A stretch of DNA of 64,000 nucleotides from Chryseobacterium gleum (GCA_945865535.1 CAMBDW010000009.1:1-64000); one strand, 5' to 3'; numbered from the stretch's first letter, positions 1 to 9,086 are shown. Numbers and translations: made by a program. Notes: generated from the sequence alone by a model not told the origin.

Positions 1-1845
1 AAGCTCAAAAAGAGCATGAAAGAAACAAAATCTAAAAGTTTTTGGAGGTTTTGGAAAGTCTCAAAATTTATAGACGCTAATTATGAAGAGGATAAAAAAA
101 ATGTTATTGCAAAATACAATGAAGTAGGTTATAGAGATGCTCGAATTCAGCTCGATACAGCATACATGAATAGTGATAAAACTATGACTATTGAAATAAC
201 CATAAATGAGGGAGATCCTTATAGATTTGGTGCGATTACTTTTGTTGGAAATACCGTTTATTCATCTGAAGAATTAACTCGGCAATTAGGAATTAAATCT
301 AATGATGTTTTTGATCAGTCTGTTTTAGATGCTAGATTATTAGGATCAGCAGAAGGAACAGATATCAGTTCCTTATATCTTGATGATGGGTATTTATTTT
401 TTAATGCAACTCCTGTTGAAATTGCAGTAACAGAAAGAAAAATTGATCTGGAAATAAGAATTTATGAAGGGAAACAAGCTCGAATAAATAAAGTGATGGT
501 AAAAGGAAATGAAAAAACAAACGATCATGTCATTATGCGTGAGTTAAGAACTCGCCCTGGTGATTTATTTAAGCGCTCTGATATTATGCGATCTCAAAGA
601 GAGCTTGCTCAAATGCAATACTTTAACCCTGAAAAATTTGATGTAAAAGTGGATCCTGATCCTGCAAGAAATGAAGTTGACATCACTTATGTTGTTGAAG
701 AAAAATCATCAGACCAAATTCAATTACAAGGCGGTTGGGGCGCTGGGAGGATTGTTGGTTCTTTAAGTTTAAATTTTTCTAATTTTTCTACAAGAAATAT
801 TTTCAAAAAAGACAAATGGACTCCACTGCCTTCAGGTGATGGCCAAATACTTTCTTTATCGGCTTCATCAAACGGTATTTACTATCAAAATTATAATATT
901 TCATTTACCGAGCCTTGGCTAGGAGGGAAAAAGCCAAATTCTTTAACGGTATCATTATACAAATCCGTATCTTCAAACGGGCAAGATGGTGATGACAGAC
1001 AGGCTATTGAAATTACTGGAGTTAGTCTTGGAATAGGCAAAAAGTTGCAATTCCCAGATGATTATTTTTCTCTATATAATGGAATTAGTTTTCAGCAATA
1101 TAAATTAATTAATAACGAATCCTTCTTTTCTTTTAGCAATGGTTATTCAAACAATGTAAATTATACTATTAAACTAGGCCGAAATTCTGTGGATCAATTA
1201 ATTTATCCAAGGAGGGGGTCTAATTTCTCTTTAAGTTTAAAAGTAACCCCTCCCTACTCTATGTTTGATGGAGTTGATGATTATTCTACAATTTCTGATC
1301 AAGAAAAATACTCTTGGATAGAGTATTATAAGTGGAAGTTTAACTCCTCTTGGTTCTCTGCATTTACTGATAAATTAGTGCTAAATACTAGAATAGAGAT
1401 GGGACTACTTGGAGCATACGATAATGGTTTGGGCGTTGCACCATTTGAAAGGTTTTATGTGGGGGGTGATGGTATGAGTGGAATGGGCTATCAATTTGAC
1501 GGAAGAGAATTAATTTCATTAAGAGGTTATAGCAACAACTCTATTTCGCCAACAACAGGAGCAACCATTTATAACAAATATACCACAGAGTTAAGATATG
1601 CCATTAGCTTAAACCCGAGCTCAACGGTATATGCCTTAAGTTTCTTAGAAGCGGGAAATGCATGGGATAATTTTGATAATTTCAATCCTTTTGGAGTTAA
1701 ACGATCCGCAGGTTTTGGAGTAAGAATTATGCTACCTATGATAGGAATGATGGGACTTGATTATGGCTGGGGACTTGATGACATTGCTGGAAAACCAGAT
1801 GCAAATGGCGGTCAGTTTCATTTTTCTATAGGTCAACAATTTTAA
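1..1845 (+). CDS. bamA: BamA outer-membrane assembly protein, 3' part (5' end outside window)
   Basis: Central component of the BAM complex, which folds beta-barrel proteins into the outer membrane. The frame is open to base 1, so the ATG at 16 is probably internal and the real start lies outside the window. Counting from that ATG, residues 68-151 and 152-230 look like the last two POTRA domains (FGAITFVGN and INKVMVKGN strands), followed by a Bac_surface_Ag barrel from about 235. The loop-6 signature appears as LRGY, and the protein ends in phenylalanine (SIGQQF), as expected for a BAM substrate. Two skp-like genes follow, the usual Bacteroidota order. Family assignment is firm. Confidence 0.95.
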   Translation, partial: KLKKSMKETKSKSFWRFWKVSKFIDANYEEDKKNVIAKYNEVGYRDARIQLDTAYMNSDKTMTIEITINEGDPYRFGAITFVGNTVYSSEELTRQLGIKSNDVFDQSVLDARLLGSAEGTDISSLYLDDGYLFFNATPVEIAVTERKIDLEIRIYEGKQARINKVMVKGNEKTNDHVIMRELRTRPGDLFKRSDIMRSQRELAQMQYFNPEKFDVKVDPDPARNEVDITYVVEEKSSDQIQLQGGWGAGRIVGSLSLNFSNFSTRNIFKKDKWTPLPSGDGQILSLSASSNGIYYQNYNISFTEPWLGGKKPNSLTVSLYKSVSSNGQDGDDRQAIEITGVSLGIGKKLQFPDDYFSLYNGISFQQYKLINNESFFSFSNGYSNNVNYTIKLGRNSVDQLIYPRRGSNFSLSLKVTPPYSMFDGVDDYSTISDQEKYSWIEYYKWKFNSSWFSAFTDKLVLNTRIEMGLLGAYDNGLGVAPFERFYVGGDGMSGMGYQFDGRELISLRGYSNNSISPTTGATIYNKYTTELRYAISLNPSSTVYALSFLEAGNAWDNFDNFNPFGVKRSAGFGVRIMLPMIGMMGLDYGWGLDDIAGKPDANGGQFHFSIGQQF

Positions 1846-1876
1846 CTAAATTTGTAAACTTTTAAAAAAATAAATT

Positions 1877-2386
1877 ATGAAAAAGATTATATTCATTTTA
1901 GCAGTTAGTTTCTTAGTGGGTACAACTACACAAGCTCAGAAATTTGCATATGTAGATACTGATTATATTTTGAACAAAATACCAGAATTCAAACAAGCTC
2001 AGGATAAATTAGATGATTTCTCAGCTGATTGGCAAAAAGAAATTGAAGGTAAATATGCAGATGTAGAGCAAATGTACAGAGCCTACCAACAAGAACAAGT
2101 TTTACTAACTGATGAAATGAAAACTAAAAGGGAAGAAGCTATTATTGCCAAAGAAAATGCTGCAAAAAACTTACAGCAAAAATATTTTGGTCCTACAGGA
2201 GATCTTTATACCAAAAGACAAGAATTAATAAAGCCTATACAAGATAAAATTCAAAATGCTATTCAGCAATTAGCAGCAAATAATAAATATCAAATTATTT
2301 TTGATAGCTCTAGCGATTTAATACTACTTTATAAAGATAATAACCTTGATCAATCGGACAAAGTTTTGGAATTGATGGGCTATTAA
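1877..2386 (+). CDS. OmpH/Skp family periplasmic chaperone (copy 1)
   Basis: Predicted periplasmic holdase that escorts unfolded outer-membrane proteins to BamA. The 169-residue product starts with a Sec signal peptide (MKKIIFILAVSFLVGTTTQAQ) and continues with the OmpH opening FAYVDTDYILNKIPEF. A long charged helical middle (about 45-125) would form the coiled-coil tentacle, and a short C-terminal strand region ends in LMGY. It sits 31 bases after bamA and 38 bases before a second skp-like gene, so the three are probably co-transcribed. The family is clear; the division of labour between the two copies is unknown. Confidence 0.9.
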   Translation: MKKIIFILAVSFLVGTTTQAQKFAYVDTDYILNKIPEFKQAQDKLDDFSADWQKEIEGKYADVEQMYRAYQQEQVLLTDEMKTKREEAIIAKENAAKNLQQKYFGPTGDLYTKRQELIKPIQDKIQNAIQQLAANNKYQIIFDSSSDLILLYKDNNLDQSDKVLELMGY

Positions 2387-2424
2387 TAACAACTGAAATT
2401 AACACTACTAACAAATACAACACA

Positions 2425-2922
2425 ATGAAAAAAATTACATTTTTAACCCTATTAAGTTTTTTAACTTTAACTTCATTTGCTCAAAATAAATTCGGATACA
2501 TTGATTCGCAAGAATTATTAGAACTAATGCCCGAAAGAAAAGCAGCAGAAACTGAACTTCAAAATTTTGGGAAAAGCTTAGAAACCCAATTAGGATCAAT
2601 GACTGCTGAGTATCAACAGAGAGTACAAGAATATCAATCAAAGGAAGCTACTTATAACGATTTAGTAAAACAAGATAAAGTTGCGGAAATTACAGGACTA
2701 GAAGAAAGAATTCAAAAATTTCAACAAAATGCTCAACAATCATTACAAAAAAAAGAACAGGAATTGTTGGAGCCTATTTTATCAAAAGCTAGAAAAGCAA
2801 TTGAAGATGTGGCAACAGAAGGAGGATTTACTTATATCTTTGATAAAAGTCAAGGATCAATTTTATATGCAAAAGAAAGCGAAAATGTTTTGGACCTTGT
2901 AAAAAAGAAATTAAAACTATAA
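2425..2922 (+). CDS. OmpH/Skp family periplasmic chaperone (copy 2)
   Basis: Second Skp/OmpH paralogue, 165 residues, with its own signal peptide (MKKITFLTLLSFLTLTSFAQ). It has the FGYIDSQELLELMPER opening and a glutamine-rich helical arm of roughly 90 residues that reads as a coiled coil. It differs strongly from copy 1 outside the family motifs, so the duplication is old; tandem skp genes after bamA are normal in this phylum. A hairpin with a T-tract lies directly downstream and probably ends the bamA-skp-skp transcript. Confidence 0.9.
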   Translation: MKKITFLTLLSFLTLTSFAQNKFGYIDSQELLELMPERKAAETELQNFGKSLETQLGSMTAEYQQRVQEYQSKEATYNDLVKQDKVAEITGLEERIQKFQQNAQQSLQKKEQELLEPILSKARKAIEDVATEGGFTYIFDKSQGSILYAKESENVLDLVKKKLKL

Positions 2923-2941
2923 TCCAAAATTTCATCATTTT

Positions 2942-2969
2942 AAAAAGCATCCTTAGTGGTGCTTTTTTT
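2942..2969 (+). terminator. Rho-independent terminator after the bamA-skp-skp operon
   Basis: AAAAAGCA (2942-2949) pairs with TGCTTTTT (2960-2967) across a short loop and runs into a T-tract. It lies 20 bases after the second skp stop codon and just before murI. Confidence 0.7.
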
Positions 2970-2982
2970 ATATCTTTATATT

Positions 2983-3783
2983 ATGAAAAATTCTCCTATT
3001 GGCATATTTGATTCAGGTATTGGGGGCCTTACAGTAGCTAATGCCATAAAAAATGTATTGCCAAATGAAAATATCATTTATTTTGGAGATACCGAGCACT
3101 TACCTTATGGAGAAAAATCAAAAGAAGCCATACAAAGTTTTAGCAAGAAAATCATCACTTTCTTAGTAGAAAAAAAATGTAAAATTATTGTTATTGCATG
3201 TAATTCTGCCTCATCAGTTGCTGATAAAAGTGTTACCAACATTGCAGGGAAGACCTCTGTTTTTAATGTAATTGATCCCGTTGTTATTGAAGTAGCAAAA
3301 ATTTGCTCAGAAAATAATATTGGTGTTATTGGCACAAAAGCAACAATTAGCTCGGGCATTTATGAACGAAAAATAAAAGAAATACGCAGTAGTGCAAAGA
3401 TTAATTCATTAGCCACTCCACTTTTAGTGCCTATGATTGAAGAAGGATTCATTAATGAAACGATCAGTAATACCATTATTGCGAATTATTTATCTAATAA
3501 GAAGCTAGCAAATATTGACCATTTGATATTGGCTTGCACCCACTATCCTTTAATTCAGCAGGAAATAAAAGATTATTATAAAGGAAATGTGAATGTGATT
3601 GATTCTGCCAATATTGTTGCAAAGTATATTGCCAAACAACTTAAAGAGGCTGATTTGCTAAATAATGGAAAGTCAACTAAACATCATTTTTACGTTTCAA
3701 ACTATACCGAATCTTTTGAAAAAAGCGCAAAATTCTTTTTTAAAGAAATGATTACATTAGAAGAAGTAAATCTGTTTGTTTAA
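2983..3783 (+). CDS. murI: Glutamate racemase
   Basis: Converts L-glutamate to D-glutamate for peptidoglycan; cofactor-independent. The ATG at 2983 is preferred over an upstream GTG at 2956, because the GTG lies inside the terminator hairpin and adds residues foreign to the family. The 266-residue product has the N-terminal IGIFDSGIGGLTV motif with the catalytic-site Asp, the first catalytic Cys in ACNSAS, and the second in LACTHYPL. Its stop codon overlaps that of the convergent carbonic-anhydrase-like gene. All key residues are intact. Confidence 0.95.
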   Translation: MKNSPIGIFDSGIGGLTVANAIKNVLPNENIIYFGDTEHLPYGEKSKEAIQSFSKKIITFLVEKKCKIIVIACNSASSVADKSVTNIAGKTSVFNVIDPVVIEVAKICSENNIGVIGTKATISSGIYERKIKEIRSSAKINSLATPLLVPMIEEGFINETISNTIIANYLSNKKLANIDHLILACTHYPLIQQEIKDYYKGNVNVIDSANIVAKYIAKQLKEADLLNNGKSTKHHFYVSNYTESFEKSAKFFFKEMITLEEVNLFV

Positions 3784-4295
3784 TCATTAAACCAAGACGA
3801 ATACAGTACATAATTATCAGCTACTGCTTCAATTAATTGAGCCGTTTGCTGCTTATTTAAATCCTTTACTTTTTTAGCTGGTACGCCTGCATAAATTGTT
3901 CCAGATGGAATATGAGTTCCTTCTAAAACTACTGCTCCAGCAGCTATAATGGAATTACTCTCAACAACTGCTCCGTCCATTACAATGGCCCCCATACCAA
4001 TAAGCACATTATCTTTAATGGTGCAGCCATGAACTATAGCATTATGCCCAACAGTTATATTATTTCCAAGTACAGTAGCTGCTTTTTGATAGGTGCAATG
4101 AATTACTGCTCCATCTTGTATGTTTACTTTATTTCCTATCTTAATAGAGTTTACATCTGCTCTTACTACAGCTGAAAACCAGACACTGCAATTATCCCCC
4201 ATATACACCTCTCCAACAACTGTGGCATTCTCTGCCAAATACACATTTTTACCAAAAACGGGATTTTTGCCTTTTACACTTTTTATCAATGCCAT
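3780..4295 (-). CDS. Gamma-carbonic-anhydrase family protein (hexapeptide repeat, YrdA-like)
   Basis: The 171-residue product is almost entirely left-handed beta-helix hexapeptide repeats (for example GDNCSVWFSAVVRAD and GNKVNIQDGAVIH) with a short C-terminal helix. The three histidines expected to bind metal are visible in AVIHCTY and VGHNAIVHG. The family covers active gamma-carbonic anhydrases and proteins of unproven activity, so the substrate is unassigned. Tail-to-tail with murI (stop codons overlap) and divergent from nfu. It is not part of the complex I operon 5 kb away. Confidence 0.85.
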   Translation of the reverse strand: MALIKSVKGKNPVFGKNVYLAENATVVGEVYMGDNCSVWFSAVVRADVNSIKIGNKVNIQDGAVIHCTYQKAATVLGNNITVGHNAIVHGCTIKDNVLIGMGAIVMDGAVVESNSIIAAGAVVLEGTHIPSGTIYAGVPAKKVKDLNKQQTAQLIEAVADNYVLYSSWFND

Positions 4296-4310
4296 GCTAT
4301 AGTTTGTTTG

Positions 4311-4318
4311 TATTTTTG
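4311..4318 (+). promoter_or_regulatory. Candidate -7 promoter element of nfu
   Basis: TATTTTTG matches the Bacteroidota consensus TAnnTTTG and lies 16 bases before the nfu ATG, in the gap shared with the divergent carbonic-anhydrase-like gene. No convincing -33 TTTG box at standard spacing. Confidence 0.5.
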
Positions 4319-4334
4319 CACAAAAGTAAACATT

Positions 4335-4928
4335 ATGAATTATAGTATTTATGCTGAAAGCACTCCAAACCCTGAAGTGATGAAATTTGTGGCAAATAGA
4401 ATGCTTGCCGATAAAAGTATTGAAATTACTACATTAGCAGAAGCTAAAGGAATTTCCATAGCTGAAGAATTGTTAAAATTTCCTTTTGTAAAAAGCATTT
4501 ATTTAAGCTCTAACTTTATATCGGTTTCAAAAACTGGAACAATAGCATGGGAAAATATTGCCATGCAATTAAGAATCTTTATTGCAGATCATTTAAATAG
4601 TAATGATATAAAAAATTATACTGAGAATCTTTCTTCAGAAAAAGTAGCTGTCGTAAATAATACTGATGATGACAAAATCACCATCAAAGAATTTACTGCT
4701 ACTGAAAAAGAAATTGAAGCTATTTTAAATGAATATATAGCTCCAGCAGTTGAAGCTGATGGAGGTGCAATAACACTAAACTATTACAAAGACAATGTCG
4801 TTTGTGTTGATTTAAAAGGGGCGTGTAGTGGCTGCCCTTCTTCAACAAGCACTCTTAAAGGAGGAATAGAAGCTTTGCTAAAACAAAAAATAAATCCAGA
4901 TATTGAGGTTATTGCTAATGAGAAATAA
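4335..4928 (+). CDS. nfu: NifU-like Fe-S cluster carrier
   Basis: Predicted Fe-S cluster carrier that hands [4Fe-4S] clusters to apo-proteins. Residues 1-90 form an Nfu N-terminal domain (IYAESTPNPEVMKFV); about 125-197 is the NifU C-terminal domain with the cluster-binding CxxC in ACSGCPSS. ATG 4335 is chosen because the alternative start at 4308 precedes the promoter element and adds unrelated residues. The gene overlaps the next coding region by 11 bases. Fe-S-rich enzymes (ferredoxin, KorB, NuoB, NuoI) lie a few kilobases away, but the clients are not known. Confidence 0.9.
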   Translation: MNYSIYAESTPNPEVMKFVANRMLADKSIEITTLAEAKGISIAEELLKFPFVKSIYLSSNFISVSKTGTIAWENIAMQLRIFIADHLNSNDIKNYTENLSSEKVAVVNNTDDDKITIKEFTATEKEIEAILNEYIAPAVEADGGAITLNYYKDNVVCVDLKGACSGCPSSTSTLKGGIEALLKQKINPDIEVIANEK

Positions 4929-5628
4929 GCTTTTAATTCTTGTTCTAGCAATTGGTTTTTTTAATTTAAAAGGTCAAAATACTAGAACAACTTTTGGCTT
5001 GCAATACAAACCCATAATTCCCTCTGAATATTTTAATTCTTCTTATATTAATGAAAGTTCAGGAGATTATAATTTTAACTTAAGTCCAAAATACAGTAAC
5101 TCATTTGGGATGGTATTAAGGCATAAAATAAACAACACTTTTTCCATAGAATCTGGATTGAACTACACCCAAAGAAATTACAAACTAAGCATAAGCAACA
5201 ACGATCAAAATATTAATGACTTTACTACTTTTGGGATGAGGTCATACGAACTGCCTGTACAACTTTTAACTTATGTCCGTGCTTCTGAATTTTGGTATCT
5301 TAATGTTGCTTTTGGAATATCCCATAATGTACTGGCTTCTGATATTCTTTCCTCTGGAGAAAAAACAGAAGATTACTTTCAAAATACTTATAGAAAAAGT
5401 GGAGGATATAGAGCACTACTTGCAAATGTTGGAATGGAATATCAAAAGGAAGGAAAGGGACACTACTATATTGGTGCAAGCCTTCACCGTCCATGGACAG
5501 AGATAAGTAGGATTTACCCACAATATAAACAAGTAGATAATAATACTTTTAATGATGATGACAAATTTTTTTTAGAAATGCTAGGTAATTTTATCACTAT
5601 CGATTTCAGGTACTTTTTTGCTGAATAA
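4918..5628 (+). CDS. Predicted outer-membrane beta-barrel protein (PorT-like size)
   Basis: The 236-residue protein has a signal peptide ending in FFNLKGQ, then alternating polar/aromatic strands (FGLQYKP, IESGLNYTQRNYKLSI, YYIGASLHRPW) and a final strand FITIDFRYFF, as in small outer-membrane barrels. ATG 4918 lies inside the end of nfu, suggesting translational coupling; an upstream TTG at 4903 is less likely because it would break the signal peptide. Function is not recognisable. Membership of the porin/PorT-like family is a guess from length and strand pattern. Confidence 0.6.
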   Translation: MRNKLLILVLAIGFFNLKGQNTRTTFGLQYKPIIPSEYFNSSYINESSGDYNFNLSPKYSNSFGMVLRHKINNTFSIESGLNYTQRNYKLSISNNDQNINDFTTFGMRSYELPVQLLTYVRASEFWYLNVAFGISHNVLASDILSSGEKTEDYFQNTYRKSGGYRALLANVGMEYQKEGKGHYYIGASLHRPWTEISRIYPQYKQVDNNTFNDDDKFFLEMLGNFITIDFRYFFAE

Positions 5629-5655
5629 AAAAAGGGAAGCAATGCTCCCCTTTTT
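5629..5655. terminator. Bidirectional terminator between convergent genes
   Basis: AAAAAGGGAAGC (5629-5640) pairs with GCTCCCCTTTTT (5644-5655) with one mismatch and a 3-nt loop. A- and T-tracts flank both arms, so it can end the nfu transcript and the ferredoxin transcript. Confidence 0.75.
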
Positions 5656-5674
5656 AAATATCTATTACCATCTA

Positions 5675-5992
5675 TTAAGCGTGTAGTTTTTCTTTTTTAG
5701 CCATCAATTCTTCTTTTGACTCTACACTATCATCATCTTGTATACAACAGTCAACAGGACAAACAGCAGCACATTGAGGCTCTTCATGGAAACCTATACA
5801 TTCAGTACATTTATCAGTTGCTATATAAAAAAATTCATCCGAAAAACCTCCATTTACTCTTTCTTTATCATCTTGCATGGTAGTTCCATCAGAAAATTTC
5901 CAAGCTTCTTCTGGTGCGTAAATTGCATTATTAGGACATTCCGGTTCGCAGGCCTCACAATTAATACAGTCATCTGTTATTCTAATTGCCAT
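5675..5992 (-). CDS. 8Fe ferredoxin (2x[4Fe-4S], long-loop type)
   Basis: Low-potential electron carrier of 105 residues. The first cluster motif is CINCEACEPECP (residues 9-20). The second is the long-loop form, CTECIGFHEEPQCAAVCP, typical of the Chromatium/Azotobacter-type bacterial 2[4Fe-4S] ferredoxins. An acidic linker sits between them, and the C-terminus is charged. It is divergent from korA across a 207-base gap with a promoter element on each side. This makes it the natural candidate partner for the 2-oxoglutarate:ferredoxin oxidoreductase and for the complex I that follows, which is inference from position. Confidence 0.9.
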   Translation of the reverse strand: MAIRITDDCINCEACEPECPNNAIYAPEEAWKFSDGTTMQDDKERVNGGFSDEFFYIATDKCTECIGFHEEPQCAAVCPVDCCIQDDDSVESKEELMAKKEKLHA

Positions 5993-6021
5993 TATTTTAG
6001 ATTTTTAATTATTAATTGCTG

Positions 6022-6029
6022 CAAAAATA
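6022..6029 (-). promoter_or_regulatory. Candidate -7 promoter element of the ferredoxin gene
   Basis: Minus strand reads TATTTTTG, a full TAnnTTTG match, 29 bases before the ferredoxin start codon. Confidence 0.5.
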
Positions 6030-6166
6030 GGAATTTTTTCAATTGTTTTTACATGTAGAATGAAATTTATAACTAGTCTAAATAAGAGAAACTAAAAATT
6101 ATTAAAACAATGTTATACAACGGTAAAAAAACCATTTAAAAAGTATGTTAAATCCTCTAGCATATG

Positions 6167-6174
6167 TATTTTTG
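6167..6174 (+). promoter_or_regulatory. Candidate -7 promoter element of the kor-nuo operon
   Basis: TATTTTTG matches TAnnTTTG and lies 25 bases before the korA ATG. No other exact match to this element is obvious upstream of nuoA, so this may drive the whole kor-nuo block. Confidence 0.5.
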
Positions 6175-6199
6175 TGAACTTAAAAATTAGACTAATCGA

Positions 6200-8038
6200 A
6201 TGAGTACAACAACCAATACTGTAGAACTTGACAAAGTAGTTATTAAGTTCGCAGGAGATTCCGGAGACGGAATGCAATTAACTGGGACCCAATTTACCGA
6301 TACATCTGCCTTGTTTGGCAATGATTTAGCCACTTTTCCTGATTTTCCTGCCGAAATTAGAGCCCCACAAGGCACTATTGCTGGGGTTTCAGGATTTCAA
6401 GTTCACATTGGGAATTCAGAAATTACCACTCCTGGAGATGTTGCTGATGTTTTGGTCGCTATGAATCCAGCTGCTTTAAAAGCAAATAAGAATTGGGTAA
6501 AAAATGGAGGAACAATCATTGTAAATATTGATAGTTTTGATACAAGAGAAATTGAAAAAGCTGGCTATAAAAATAATCCTCTTGAAGACGGATCTTTTGA
6601 AGGTTATAATATAATTCAAGCACCTATTAGTTCTTTAACTAGAGATGCCCTAGCAGATTCTGGGCTAGATGGTAAAAGCATAGGGCGATCAAAAAATATG
6701 TTTGCTTTAGGTATTGTTTATTGGTTGTTTTCAAGACCAATGGAACAAACAGAGAATTTTTTAAGAAAGAAATTTGCCAAAAAACCAGAACTTATTGATG
6801 CTAATATTAAAGTGATGCATACAGGCTACAATTTTGCTGAAACAATTGAAGCCCTACCAACATCTTATACTGTCCTCAAAGCCAATATAGAAAAAGGGAC
6901 TTACAGAAACATAATGGGGAACCAAGCAACTGCATGGGGATTTATAGCAGCAGCTGAAAAATCAAAAAAAGAATTGTTTTTAGGATCTTATCCTATTACC
7001 CCTGCATCTGATATTTTACACGAGCTAGCAAAATATAAAAACTTAGGAGTAAAAACCTTTCAAGCTGAAGATGAAATTGCTGGAATTTGCTCTGCTATTG
7101 GTGCTAGTTTTTCAGGTGCTCTTGCTATTACTACTACTTCTGGACCAGGTTTTGCTCTTAAAGCAGAGGCTTTAGGCCTTGCTATGATTACAGAACTCCC
7201 TCTGGTTGTTGTTGATGTGCAAAGAGGCGGGCCTTCAACAGGACTTCCCACTAAAACCGAACAATCTGATTTATTTCAAGCCCTTTATGGTAGAAATGGA
7301 GAAAGTCCTGTAATAGTAGTTGCGGCAAGTACTCCTGGAAATTGTTTTGATTGGGCGTATGAAGCCTCTAAATTAGCATTAGAACACAACACTCCTGTTG
7401 TACTATTAACTGATGGTTATTTAGGTAATGGAGCTGAGCCTTGGAAAATAAAATTGGTTAAAGATATGCCAAATATTACTCCACTTGTTGCGATAGAAGG
7501 AGAAGAATATCATCCTTATGCCAGAAGCACTTCAACTCTGGCAAGACAGCATGCAATTCCAGGAACTCCAGGATTAGAACATAGATTAGGTGGATTGGAA
7601 AAAGACTTTATCACTGGCAATGTTTCTTACGATCCGGAGAACCATCAAAAAATGTCTATAATAAGACAAGAGAAAGTAGAAAGAGTTGCTGAATTTATTC
7701 CAAATCAAGAGGTTATTGGTGATGAAAAAGGAGATCTGCTAGTTGTTGGTTGGGGAGGTACTTATGGACACCTTTATTCATCTGTAAAACAACTAAGAAA
7801 AGAGGGGAAAAGTATTTCCCTTGCACAGTTCAATTACATCAATCCTTTGCCAAAAAATACAGCAGATATTTTGAAAAATTTCAAGAAAATTGTTGTTTGC
7901 GAAATCAATAATGGACAATTTGTGAATTATTTAAGAATGAAACATCCTGATTTTAAATACCAACAATTTAATCGTATTCAAGGGCTTCCATTCCAAACAT
8001 CAGAATTAATAGAACACTTTAACAATTTATTATCTTAA
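6200..8038 (+). CDS. korA: 2-oxoglutarate:ferredoxin oxidoreductase, gamma-alpha fusion subunit
   Basis: With KorB it converts 2-oxoglutarate and CoA to succinyl-CoA and CO2 while reducing ferredoxin. The 612-residue protein has the two-domain form common in Bacteroidota: a gamma domain at about 10-190 (VVIKFAGDSGDGMQLTG), then an alpha domain from about 225 (GNQATAWGFIAAAEKSK, SYPITPASDILHEL, TTTSGPGFALKAEALGLAM). The next gene, 3 bases downstream, is its beta subunit. Assignment to 2-oxoglutarate rather than another 2-oxoacid rests on the fused gamma-alpha layout and family resemblance. Confidence 0.92.
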   Translation: MSTTTNTVELDKVVIKFAGDSGDGMQLTGTQFTDTSALFGNDLATFPDFPAEIRAPQGTIAGVSGFQVHIGNSEITTPGDVADVLVAMNPAALKANKNWVKNGGTIIVNIDSFDTREIEKAGYKNNPLEDGSFEGYNIIQAPISSLTRDALADSGLDGKSIGRSKNMFALGIVYWLFSRPMEQTENFLRKKFAKKPELIDANIKVMHTGYNFAETIEALPTSYTVLKANIEKGTYRNIMGNQATAWGFIAAAEKSKKELFLGSYPITPASDILHELAKYKNLGVKTFQAEDEIAGICSAIGASFSGALAITTTSGPGFALKAEALGLAMITELPLVVVDVQRGGPSTGLPTKTEQSDLFQALYGRNGESPVIVVAASTPGNCFDWAYEASKLALEHNTPVVLLTDGYLGNGAEPWKIKLVKDMPNITPLVAIEGEEYHPYARSTSTLARQHAIPGTPGLEHRLGGLEKDFITGNVSYDPENHQKMSIIRQEKVERVAEFIPNQEVIGDEKGDLLVVGWGGTYGHLYSSVKQLRKEGKSISLAQFNYINPLPKNTADILKNFKKIVVCEINNGQFVNYLRMKHPDFKYQQFNRIQGLPFQTSELIEHFNNLLS

Positions 8039-8041
8039 ATT

Positions 8042-9064
8042 ATGACAGAAGTAGCAGTTCAACCATTAACAAATAAAGATTTTACAAGTGACCAAGATGT
8101 AAGATGGTGCCCTGGTTGTGGGGATTATGCCATCTTGAGGGCTATGCAAAAAGCGCTTCCTCAATTAGAAGAAAAAAAGGAAAACTATGTATTTATTGCA
8201 GGAATAGGATGTTCATCTAGATTTCCTTATTATATGAATACTTACGGATTCCACACCATTCATGGTAGAGCCCCAGCAATTGCAACTGGAGTAAAATTAG
8301 CAAATCCTAAGTTAAAAGTTTGGCAAATAACAGGTGATGGTGATGCCTTAGCAATTGGAGGAAATCATTTTATTCATGCAATTAGAAGAAATATCGATAT
8401 TAATATTATACTTTTTAATAATGAAATTTATGGGCTAACTAAAGGCCAATTTTCTCCGACATCTCAGACGGGGATTAAAACAAAATCCAACCCTCATGGG
8501 ACCGTAGATAAGCCTTTTATGCCAACAAAATTAGCGCTTGGAGCAGGAGCGACATTTATAGCTCGAATTCCTGATACAAATCCTAAAGAGATGCAAGAAG
8601 TTTTTTTGGCGGCTGAAAATCATAGAGGGACTTCCCTTGTTGAAATTCTTCAAAACTGTGTTATTTTTAATGACAAAACCTTTGCAGAGGTAACGGGAAA
8701 AGATGTGAAGCTAGATATGCAACTTTATCTAGAACATGGAAAACCAATGATTTTTGGAGCAGACAACAATAAAGGAATTATTCTAAATGGCTTAAAACTT
8801 GAAGTAGTAACTCTAGGGGAAAATGGTATTAGTGAATCAGATGTGTTAGTTCATGATGCACACGAGCAAGATATAAGTTTACACATGATGATTGCAACAA
8901 TGAGAGCTCCTAATTTCCCAGTTGCCATGGGAGTAATAAGAGCCGTAACTGAATTAACTTTTGACCAAGGAATGAATGCCCAATTGGAAGAAAATATAAA
9001 ATCGGCAAAATTCAAAACTGCAGATGATCTTTTTACTAGTGGCGATACTTGGGTGGTGAGCTAA
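8042..9064 (+). CDS. korB: 2-oxoglutarate:ferredoxin oxidoreductase, beta subunit (TPP-binding)
   Basis: Catalytic thiamine-pyrophosphate subunit, 340 residues. Conserved cysteines for the [4Fe-4S] cluster are visible in WCPGCGDY and GIGCSSR. The TPP site is GDGDALAIGGNH followed by the NNEIYG segment. It follows korA by 3 bases and is 22 bases from nuoA with no terminator between, so it is probably co-transcribed with complex I. No fourth small delta/ferredoxin subunit is fused to it; the divergent 8Fe ferredoxin may fill that role. Confidence 0.93.
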   Translation: MTEVAVQPLTNKDFTSDQDVRWCPGCGDYAILRAMQKALPQLEEKKENYVFIAGIGCSSRFPYYMNTYGFHTIHGRAPAIATGVKLANPKLKVWQITGDGDALAIGGNHFIHAIRRNIDINIILFNNEIYGLTKGQFSPTSQTGIKTKSNPHGTVDKPFMPTKLALGAGATFIARIPDTNPKEMQEVFLAAENHRGTSLVEILQNCVIFNDKTFAEVTGKDVKLDMQLYLEHGKPMIFGADNNKGIILNGLKLEVVTLGENGISESDVLVHDAHEQDISLHMMIATMRAPNFPVAMGVIRAVTELTFDQGMNAQLEENIKSAKFKTADDLFTSGDTWVVS

Positions 9065-9086
9065 TTTAATTTAAAAAACCTAACTA

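Noticed and set aside
1877-2922. Tandem skp/ompH genes as a recent duplication.
   Set aside because: The two proteins differ strongly outside family motifs, and the pair after bamA is standard for this phylum.
2956-2982. GTG start for murI giving a longer N-terminus.
   Set aside because: It lies inside the terminator hairpin, and the extra residues are not family-like; ATG 2983 is used instead.
3780-4295. Gamma-carbonic-anhydrase-like protein as a complex I subunit, as in plant mitochondria.
   Set aside because: It is 5 kb away, divergently placed, and such proteins are common stand-alone genes in bacteria; nothing in the sequence ties it to complex I.
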